This document shows, piece after piece, positions 6,601 to 10,962 of a stretch of 10,962 bases of DNA. The translations under genes and the position numbers were made by a program. The stretch is from RYN-428 sp035695715. GTDB taxonomy: Bacteria; Planctomycetota; Phycisphaerae; Tepidisphaerales; Tepidisphaeraceae. A model generated the notes under the pieces. The model was not told the origin of the DNA. It worked only from the letters and a program-made list of their open reading frames with translations, and did not search any database. Positions within the stretch are counted from its first letter, which is position 1; each line of letters begins with the position of its first letter. The DNA is taken from positions 1-10,962 of the forward strand of contig DASRRM010000158.1 of the NCBI GenBank assembly GCA_035695715.1. Direction: 5' to 3'.

Positions 6601-7528
6601 GGGAAATCTTGATCGGCTTAAACCCGTCCGGCAGATTGCTGCGAATCAGCCCCGTCCAATCCACCGCCGGCGCGCTCCCTTCCATGCGCGTCGTAAATTC
6701 CCGTCCATCCGCCAGCCGAACCGGTTGCGGCGGCACGTTTCCCTTTGGCGCAAGAGTGGCAAATCCCCAGCTTCCGTTTCCCTGGAAGGTAAAAACGCGA
6801 TCGGGCTTGCCGCCGGGCTTGAACAGGTCCTTGATCGTCAGCCGAGCGCCGCCCGCCACGGTAAAATTCGGCTCAAACGTCATCAAAATCCGGCTACCCG
6901 GCTTTACCTCCACGCCCTCTTTCACCAGCAATTTCCAAGGCAGCGCAATTTCCTGCGTGTAGCCCTTGTGGTCGGCGCTTTCCAGAAATGCCTGCTGCGC
7001 CCCGGCCGTCTTGGCATCCTTGAGTTTTCCTTCGTTGAAGCGGCGGCCATATTCCAGGTCGATCACATCCGCCTTGTCGCGGTCGCGCCAGCAGGTGGCA
7101 TGGGTGGTGCGGACCAGCGGCGCATCATTATCGTTCTGCCCGGATCGGCTCACCTCCGCCGCCGACACATCCGGCGCGGTGACGATCCGCACCTGCAGGC
7201 AGTCGCCGCGAAAACCGTAGTCGCCTTTAACGCTGCCGGGGTTGTTCATCGGCGTGGGGTCGAGCCAGCGGGCAAGGATATAAAGATTGTCTTTGTCGTA
7301 CATGGCATGAAGCCACACGCCAAACCTGTCAGACGACCCCTCGACATCCCCGCAGGCGAATATCCCGCCGCTCAGGTCCCAGTCATCGGTCTTGCCGTCG
7401 ACGGTGACCTTCCCGGGCGCGGGCAAGATGCGCATGCCGACGTTTTCGGTTTCAGTCGCCCGGACGGAGGGCGCTATCGTGAAAGTGCACAGGCCGAGGA
7501 CGAATGTCAGAATCCAGTTTCGCTTCAT
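3611..7528 (-). CDS. Large secreted CBM9-like / beta-propeller protein of unknown function
   Basis: This 1305-residue protein starts with a Sec signal peptide (residues 1-24: MKRN, hydrophobic core, cleavage after SVRA). Residues about 40-240 look like a CBM9/DOMON-type carbohydrate- or ligand-binding domain (KVTVDGKTDDWD, DNLYILARWLDPTP). Residues about 305-380 resemble a FlgD-like Ig fold (VSLNIFAEDGTVARQLL, KWDG, VPAGNYTWEGFY). From about 390 to 1080 there are NHL/PQQ-like blade repeats (SGMALDSHGRLLVIS, SAIAVDKAGEIYLG, GITIDNAGQLWVMEDD). An EF-hand-like Ca2+ loop DVNGDGIEQPDE lies at 799-810, and a CPPGGC pair at 1002-1007. A second CBM9-like domain (about 1080-1305: ALAWDDKTLYAAWDVKDPTPW) closes the protein. 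No catalytic motif is evident. It probably binds a polysaccharide or small ligand in the periplasm or outside the cell. The ATG has AGGA nine bases upstream. Hairpin-rich spacers isolate it on both sides, so it is probably monocistronic. Domain calls are by eye. Confidence 0.85.
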   Translation of the reverse strand: MKRNWILTFVLGLCTFTIAPSVRATETENVGMRILPAPGKVTVDGKTDDWDLSGGIFACGDVEGSSDRFGVWLHAMYDKDNLYILARWLDPTPMNNPGSVKGDYGFRGDCLQVRIVTAPDVSAAEVSRSGQNDNDAPLVRTTHATCWRDRDKADVIDLEYGRRFNEGKLKDAKTAGAQQAFLESADHKGYTQEIALPWKLLVKEGVEVKPGSRILMTFEPNFTVAGGARLTIKDLFKPGGKPDRVFTFQGNGSWGFATLAPKGNVPPQPVRLADGREFTTRMEGSAPAVDWTGLIRSNLPDGFKPIKISLPQDGYVSLNIFAEDGTVARQLLTCQFLSKGEHEIKWDGLTTPSAHRPGKPVPAGNYTWEGFYHAGIGLKLRGWAANSGAAPWNGFGADHGNPVACATAGNLVYLGWSAGEGDKPLQAYDLQGHLAWKNIRGGIAGAGPIAADATTVYAFNPIGQYAARAIYRVDGKTGQYTEWSSVKSTDLTMKDLWDQVKDAREIPEQPSGLAAGGGEVFVSFNRQNAVLAVDAMTGRVEKKLDISTPSGMALDSHGRLLVISGLQVVSVDVKSGESKTAITPELGSKDWPSAIAVDKAGEIYLGIRGENHQVFVYSPDGKFLRAIGRKGGRALLGPWQPDGMLNVSGITIDNAGQLWVMEDDNSPKRVSVWDGKTGAFKTEYFGATAYGATGGAINPKDPDLMVGQDCEWRIDPKTGKSSCVGVITRDGMSEARFGYGPNGRLYLANTPAFLHGPDEVTIYERLGDAKYVRRCTLRSVENAGKQNGKKTRSVEIWSDVNGDGIEQPDEVKKYDIDLGGWVAGWYMPMTTDLTFYGSLYQLKVTGWTACGAPLYDLNQEKKLPGPADARTRGGMGAQHGHGSDDGKFMLWNCGYGEVYSTVDCYDMETGKFRWSYPSNFTGVHGSHLAIPAEPGLMRGQYDITGVAHLPPPIGDIWIIPTNKGEWHVLTEKGFYLTRLFQGDPTKNVYPSPAVPGAKLDDCPPGGCEEAFGGSSMQMADGRLFVEAGATSFWNAEVTGLDTIRALPGGKLTIAANDVATAAEFRGQYLNATAASNRLTIHKATPTFTGDLDKDFPGAQVVKYSKGEATACRSALAWDDKTLYAAWDVKDPTPWKNGADAPEFMYTRGDTVDLQLGANPAAAKDRREAVLGDLRLSIGPFQGEPTAVIYRKVAAEKHPKFFSSGVEKNYEMQSVLVLKETKIQVKLAPGGKRYVVEAAVPLASLGLSPTDSLTIHGDLGVTHSNQAGNDTALRTYWCNQDTGLVSDEVFELKMNPSAWGEIEFRP

Positions 7529-7591
7529 GATTGATTCCTAAACTTCACGATTCGCACGCAGTTCTGTTTTCCGAAGGCGCACCAGTCTTGC

Positions 7592-7662
7592 GTAGGGTGG
7601 GCGTACTCGCCCACCGTTTGCGCCCACCCGCGAAAACCGGTGGGCGGGTACGCCCACCCTAC
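7592..7662. repeat. 25-bp inverted repeat with self-complementary arms
   Basis: The arms 7592-7616 and 7638-7662 are complementary at 24 of 25 positions across a 21-nt spacer. Each arm is also a hairpin: ggtgggcg-TACT-cgcccacc when the left arm is read on the minus strand's equivalent pairing, and ggtgggcg-GGTA-cgcccacc on the right. Both are bounded by gtag/ctac. It lies about 65-135 bp upstream of the large secreted-protein gene, within its likely 5' region. Confidence 0.8.
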
Positions 7663-7717
7663 CTTTGCTCGCGCGTCTGCGCATCTTAATCCGAGTCCTT
7701 CTCGGTGGGGAAATCTT

Positions 7718-7787
7718 GTAGGGCGGGCACTGCCCGCCGGATGCGCAATTCGCGAATCAACGTCTTGGCGGGCAATGCCCGGTCTAC
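7718..7787. repeat. 21-bp inverted repeat pair
   Basis: The arms 7718-7738 and 7767-7787 pair at 18 of 21 positions across a 28-nt spacer. The left arm folds on itself as ggcgggc-ACT-gcccgcc, and the right arm as cgggc-AAT-gcccg. The arrangement is the same as in the neighbouring repeats: two self-folding hairpins facing each other. Non-coding. Confidence 0.75.
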
Positions 7788-7808
7788 GTCTTGTTTGTAG
7801 CTGCTTAG

Positions 7809-7940
7809 TGGGGCAGGCATTCTTGCCTGTCTCGAATCGATGAGTGGAGGACATTCCTGTCCTCCCGAATCGATTCGAATCCGCTCGGCGGGGACAAGCC
7901 CCGCACTCGCGGATTCAGGCAGACAAGAATGTCTGCCCCA
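7809..7940. repeat. Nested hairpin cluster between 24-bp inverted arms
   Basis: The outer arms 7809-7832 and 7917-7940 pair at 21 of 24 positions. Each is self-complementary: caggca-TTCT-tgcctg on the left and, read on the minus strand, cagaca-TTCT-tgtctg on the right. Inside are ggaggaca-TTCC-tgtcctcc (7846-7865), the 12-bp palindrome cgaatcgattcg (7866-7877), and a nested stem gaatccgc / gcggattc (7877-7884, 7909-7916) enclosing gcgggg-ACAAG-ccccgc (7888-7904). The order is too dense in perfect stems to be chance. No gene is visible here. Confidence 0.85.
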
Positions 7941-7989
7941 CCACCTACCTTGCCCAATGTCGTAGCATACTCGTTAAAACCTTGCGCAC

Positions 7990-8003
7990 ACTCCTTTAGG
8001 AGT
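7990..8003. repeat. Short hairpin actcct-TT-aggagt
   Basis: The sequence is palindromic apart from a TT centre. It lies 86 bp past the SGNH hydrolase stop codon on the minus strand and could contribute to 3' end formation there. No U-run follows on that strand. Confidence 0.4.
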
Positions 8004-8027
8004 TGCAGGCAATTCCGCGTTGGAAAT

Positions 8028-8067
8028 CTCTTCGCGACCTTCGTCTTCTTCGCTCCTTCGCGTCAAA
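8028..8067 (-). repeat. Short tandem CGAAG-type repeat downstream of the SGNH gene
   Basis: On the plus strand TTCG begins at 8031, 8040, 8049 and 8057, spacings of 9, 9 and 8. The minus strand therefore reads as a degenerate series of gcgaagga-like units. It resembles the 8/9-bp degenerate intergenic repeats (AAGG/AGAG-type strings) found after genes in many environmental bacteria. It starts 22 bp after the hydrolase stop codon. Confidence 0.5.
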
Positions 8068-8088
8068 ATCCCGGCGAGTGTCCTCACC

Positions 8089-9378
8089 CTACTTTTTCAC
8101 ACCCGCCTTCTTCCCCGCCACGCAGATGCTTTCGATCCGCAATTCCTGCGGCGTGTCCCCGCTAAACGTCGGCTCGATCTCCAGCGTGTGCTCCACCGAA
8201 TCGTCCAGGCCCTCGGCCAATACCTGAACCAGATGCACATTCCCGGCGGCCCTTTTGGCGAAATCGCCGGCATCGAAATCCTCGCCGAGGATTTTTCCGT
8301 CGCCGGCGCGGCGCGGCACCGGTTTGCCGTCAATGTAGATGCGGTATTTGCCGGATTTGAGGGTGCATTCGCCGAACAGCATGACCATCGAACCGGTGAA
8401 TCGAACGCGCAGTGGCGCGGGGTTTTTCGCAGCGGGCTTCTTATCGTTGGAATCTTTCCCAGCCGCCGATTCATTTGAAGCAATCGCCTCATCATCCAGC
8501 CAGCGCGACATGAGCATGTCGAAAAAGGCAGAGGTCAGGTTTGGCGTTCCCACATGCCATCCCTCTGGCAGCGGCTCCAAGGTTGAAATGCGAACACGCG
8601 CGCTGGTCATGTACGTGTCCGCATGAAGCATTTTTCCCGGGATGGTGCAAACCACCTTGTCGCTGACGGCTTTTCGATAGGCATCCCACGCGGCATCGGT
8701 GAATATTTCGTATCCCGCGTTTCCCGGATGAACGCCGTCGTGCGGCCAGATTTGTTTGAGCGTTGCCGTGCCGTCTTTGAGACGGCCTTGCACCAGCGTG
8801 ATGGCATCGCCGACAGCCGTGTGGTAGGCGCGGGAGATTTCCAAATGGGCATCGCGGCGGAGCATGCCGTCGGTTTTCCCGGCGGCGGCATCCCACTGAA
8901 ACGGGAAGATCACCTGCACAACCGGCGCATGAGCCTCGAGGATGATTCGCCGAACGATGGCTTCATACGATGCCAGGGTTTCCGGCGTGGCGGTATGGAT
9001 GTCGTCGTTGGCGGAAAAGTCGAGAAAGACCAGGTCGGGGTGATGACTCAGCACGTCGCGCTCCAGCCGGAAAACGCCAAGCTGCGATCCGGTCCCGCCG
9101 ATGGCGGCATCGAAGAATTTAAAGTGCGCCTGCGGATAGGCATCCTCGAATCGGCGTGCCATGTCGGCGCGATAGGAGGTTGTTTGCGGGTCGGTGGCGT
9201 TTGCGCCCCAGGTGAGCGATGCCCCGAAAAAGACGATGTTGAGATGTTCGCCCGCCAAAGCCCGCCGATTGAAATCGGCGAAATCCGCCTTTGGGGCATC
9301 GGCGGCAAACGCCGCCGCCGACGCGATCGCCACGATCAGAAACACACAGGCCAAGCCTCTCAATTGACGTACGGTCAT
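8089..9378 (-). CDS. Secreted SGNH/GDSL-family hydrolase
   Basis: This 429-residue protein begins with a signal peptide (residues 1 to about 25, cleavage near AFA-A). The SGNH hydrolase domain follows at about 45-235. Block I is GASLTWG with the nucleophile S54. The block II glycine is in IGGTGS (94-98). Block III is FSAND with N124. Block V is DGVHP with D214 and H217 as the rest of the triad. The family removes acyl groups from glycans, lipids or other esters; the substrate cannot be told here. Residues about 250-429 form a separate, beta-rich-looking C-terminal domain with a charged linker (SNDKKPAAKNPAP, about 310-325), perhaps a binding module. The ATG has GAGGAG four bases upstream. The gene lies 83 bp downstream of the phosphatase gene on the same strand, so co-transcription is possible. 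Confidence 0.9.
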   Translation of the reverse strand: MTVRQLRGLACVFLIVAIASAAAFAADAPKADFADFNRRALAGEHLNIVFFGASLTWGANATDPQTTSYRADMARRFEDAYPQAHFKFFDAAIGGTGSQLGVFRLERDVLSHHPDLVFLDFSANDDIHTATPETLASYEAIVRRIILEAHAPVVQVIFPFQWDAAAGKTDGMLRRDAHLEISRAYHTAVGDAITLVQGRLKDGTATLKQIWPHDGVHPGNAGYEIFTDAAWDAYRKAVSDKVVCTIPGKMLHADTYMTSARVRISTLEPLPEGWHVGTPNLTSAFFDMLMSRWLDDEAIASNESAAGKDSNDKKPAAKNPAPLRVRFTGSMVMLFGECTLKSGKYRIYIDGKPVPRRAGDGKILGEDFDAGDFAKRAAGNVHLVQVLAEGLDDSVEHTLEIEPTFSGDTPQELRIESICVAGKKAGVKK

Positions 9379-9446
9379 TTTCTCCTCTGCGCGAACAGGG
9401 GTTCATGCGATGTATGTGAAATATGTATCGCGCGTCGACCGGGATT

Positions 9447-9466
9447 GTTGAGCGCAACGCTTCAAC
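9447..9466 (-). terminator. Hairpin overlapping the phosphatase stop codon
   Basis: The minus strand reads gttgaagcg-TTG-cgctcaac, an 8-bp stem with one bulged A. Its 5' arm includes the TGA stop at 9464-9462. No U-run follows, so it is at best a weak terminator or an attenuating structure between the phosphatase and hydrolase genes. Confidence 0.35.
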
Positions 9467-10754
9467 CATCGCGCTGCACGATGACGATGGTCTGATCGTC
9501 GGCCGGTTCGGCAACCGCCTGCCAGTCCTGGGTGGCCTGGCGAAGCATCGCCAATAATTCGCCGGGCGGCGCGGTGCGATGGGCGTCGAACATGGTTTTC
9601 ATCCTGGGCACGTTAAAGCGCTCGCCGGCGGGATTGGGCGCTTCGAAGATTCCATCGCTGACCAGCATCAAGGCGCCGCCCGGCTCGAGGTGAATGGGCG
9701 GCGCGGGGTCGGCGGTGAAGCCAGCATCGACGCCCAGGGGCATCAAAGGCGGCTCCAATTCCTCCAGTTCCGCGCCGGGACTCCGCCGCACGAAAACCGG
9801 CCCGTGGCCGGCGCTGCTCCAGTTCAGCGTTCCGTCCGGCAGCAAAAAGGCGAGAAACGCCGTCACGAACCGCCCCACTTCCAAGTCGCCGCACAATCGG
9901 CGATTGGCCATCGCCAGCATGCGGTGCGGATCGCTTTCGATGTCGCTGACGGCACGGAAGAGCGTGCGCACCTGCGACACGATCAGTGCCGGGGCAAGCC
10001 CGTGACCCGAAGCGTCGGCAAGCAATATTCCCAGCCGTCCGTCGGCGGTTTTCCACAGGTCGTAGCAGTCGCCGCCCGTGGTCGATGCCGCCTGCGCCCA
10101 TCCCGCGGATTTGATGCCGGGAATAACCGGTGGCGACTTGGGGATCATCCCCCGCTGCACGGTGCGGGCGAGATTCATCTCATGACGCAGCTTCATGCTT
10201 TCCAAGGCCGCCTGCTGGAATTGATGGCGCTGGATGGCGACGGCGGCCTGCTCGGCCACGAGATGGATCAGCCCGAAATCATTTTCGCCGAACGCCTTGC
10301 CGCGCTTGTTGATTCCCTCGATGACGCCCAGCGCCTTTCCATCGACATCGGGCATCGGGCAGGCCAGCAGGCTTCGGGTGATAAACCCATTTCGCCGGTC
10401 CGGCTCGGGATTGAAGCGCGGATCCTGATATGGATCGGGAACGTGGACCAGCGAATTGCTCGCAAAGGCGCTGCCGACGATTCCCTTGGTGGCCGGGAAG
10501 CGAATCTCGGTCGATTCCATGACGATTCGCGACCAGAGTTCGTTGGTGGCCGGGTCGTGGACGAAGATGCTGGCAACTTCGCAGTCGAGGAGTATGCAGC
10601 AAATCTCGGCGATGCGATTGAGAAGCAGATCGAGTTCCGTCGGCACCGCCAACAGGCGCGAGACTTCAAGAACCATCCGCATTTGTTCCGAGGTGACGGC
10701 AGGCGCTGCCGAACCGGATGCGATTCGTTGAAGAACAGACGCGATGTTAGCCAT
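9462..10754 (-). CDS. GAF-domain SpoIIE/PP2C-type serine phosphatase (RsbU-like)
   Basis: A 430-residue cytoplasmic protein with no membrane segment. Residues about 35-175 form a GAF sensor domain (LLLNRIAEICCILLDCEVASI, FPATKGIVGSAFASN, GVIEGINKR). A short helical linker about 178-200 (LRHEMNLARTVQRGMIP) leads to the SpoIIE/PP2C phosphatase domain. Metal-binding motifs are present: GGDCYD (227-232), DASGHG (247-252), SAGHGP (314-319), SDGIFEA (366-372) and DDQT (419-422). Such enzymes dephosphorylate STAS-domain anti-sigma antagonists or related targets in response to a ligand or partner sensed by the GAF domain. No STAS protein or anti-sigma kinase is encoded nearby. I chose ATG 10754. A TTG at 10823 would add 23 residues, but a TATACT box lies between the two starts, so the shorter form is more likely. 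Neither start has a clear ribosome-binding site. Confidence 0.92.
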   Translation of the reverse strand: MANIASVLQRIASGSAAPAVTSEQMRMVLEVSRLLAVPTELDLLLNRIAEICCILLDCEVASIFVHDPATNELWSRIVMESTEIRFPATKGIVGSAFASNSLVHVPDPYQDPRFNPEPDRRNGFITRSLLACPMPDVDGKALGVIEGINKRGKAFGENDFGLIHLVAEQAAVAIQRHQFQQAALESMKLRHEMNLARTVQRGMIPKSPPVIPGIKSAGWAQAASTTGGDCYDLWKTADGRLGILLADASGHGLAPALIVSQVRTLFRAVSDIESDPHRMLAMANRRLCGDLEVGRFVTAFLAFLLPDGTLNWSSAGHGPVFVRRSPGAELEELEPPLMPLGVDAGFTADPAPPIHLEPGGALMLVSDGIFEAPNPAGERFNVPRMKTMFDAHRTAPPGELLAMLRQATQDWQAVAEPADDQTIVIVQRDG

Positions 10755-10790
10755 GAGCAAGCCCGTGAAATCGAGGTTCCAACGGGCAGG

Positions 10791-10796
10791 AGTATA
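10791..10796 (-). promoter_or_regulatory. Possible -10 box for the phosphatase gene
   Basis: TATACT on the minus strand differs from TATAAT at one position and would start transcription about 30 bp before the ATG at 10754. No good -35 hexamer is found at 16-18 bp, so an activator may be needed or the match may be accidental. Confidence 0.35.
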
Positions 10797-10936
10797 ACCG
10801 GCCTCTGCGAGGTTTGCCTGCAAATTCTTGATGTGGAAGTGGGCAGTAGGCGAGCACGTCCACGCTACGAGTTTCCCAGTTAAGTGGGATAGGCAGACGA
10901 TATCGTGCGTTGCGCTTTCTGATGACGCCGGTTCTG

Positions 10937-10953
10937 AGGTACTCCGAAGAGCC
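10937..10953 (+). mobile_element. ISL3-like terminal sequence at the right edge
   Basis: The top strand reads aggtactccgaagagcc. It shares GGT and CCGAAGAGCC with the real ISL3 right end at 120-136 (13 of 17 positions, same orientation). No transposase gene lies to its left, where the body of an element with this end should be. It could be the end of a decayed element, a solo end, or chance. Confidence 0.35.
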
Positions 10954-10962
10954 GGGTCCTTC

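Noticed and set aside
3599..7534. Long plus-strand open frames (468 and 756 codons) opposite the large secreted-protein gene
   Set aside because: They lie antisense to a gene with signal peptide, domains and a ribosome-binding site. Their translations show no recognisable protein and they are explained by codon bias on the other strand.
7525..7854. 109-codon minus-strand frame upstream of the large gene
   Set aside because: It reads straight through two inverted repeats and overlaps the start of the real gene; its low-complexity translation follows from the hairpin sequences.
10821..10823. TTG start for the phosphatase gene, giving 453 residues
   Set aside because: It has no ribosome-binding site, the extra 23 residues do not belong to the GAF domain, and a TATACT box lies between it and the ATG at 10754. 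It remains possible but less likely.
9579..10883. 434-codon plus-strand open frame opposite the phosphatase gene
   Set aside because: It is antisense to clear GAF and PP2C motifs and its translation has no recognisable domain.

Overview
The window looks like chromosomal DNA of a GC-rich Gram-negative bacterium, most likely a planctomycete or a related PVC-group lineage. This is an inference from the gene mix: a very large secreted protein with CBM9-like ends and a beta-propeller, a secreted SGNH hydrolase, a GAF-SpoIIE phosphatase, a sigma-54-type promoter, and intergenic regions packed with short GC-rich hairpins. No rRNA or other phylogenetic marker is present to settle the taxon. Apart from the insertion-sequence remnant at the left edge, every convincing gene is on the minus strand.

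Layout from left to right. Positions 1-136 hold the last 31 codons of an ISL3-type transposase and the right terminal inverted repeat of that element. After a gene-poor stretch (137-562) with a perfect 14-bp hairpin terminator comes a solitary dnaK (563-2494, minus). It is preceded by a textbook -24/-12 (sigma-54) promoter with a leader of about 50 nt. Upstream of dnaK is a 78-codon gene (2746-2982, minus) for a small ribbon-helix-helix antitoxin-like protein with a near-consensus sigma-70 promoter. No toxin gene is visible.

A 628-bp non-coding region (2983-3610) carries a set of hairpins. It includes two inverted copies of a 39-bp double hairpin whose second stem differs by three compensated base pairs, and a nested palindrome at 3248-3323. 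The largest gene (3611-7528, minus, 1305 aa) encodes a secreted multidomain protein of unknown function. A second hairpin cluster fills 7529-8088, where each arm of several inverted repeats is itself a hairpin. Next are a secreted SGNH/GDSL hydrolase (8089-9378, minus) and a GAF-SpoIIE/PP2C-type phosphatase (9462-10754, minus). The phosphatase lies 83 bp upstream of the hydrolase and could be co-transcribed with it. At the extreme right edge is a second sequence resembling an ISL3 terminus.

How the genes work together: DnaK is a housekeeping chaperone, here apparently wired to an enhancer-dependent promoter. The two exported proteins suggest handling of polysaccharide or acylated glycans in the cell envelope or outside the cell. 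The phosphatase resembles RsbU-like input modules of partner-switching regulation, but its partners are not in the window. No complete defence or biosynthetic system is seen. The most unusual material is the structured intergenic DNA and the dnaK promoter.
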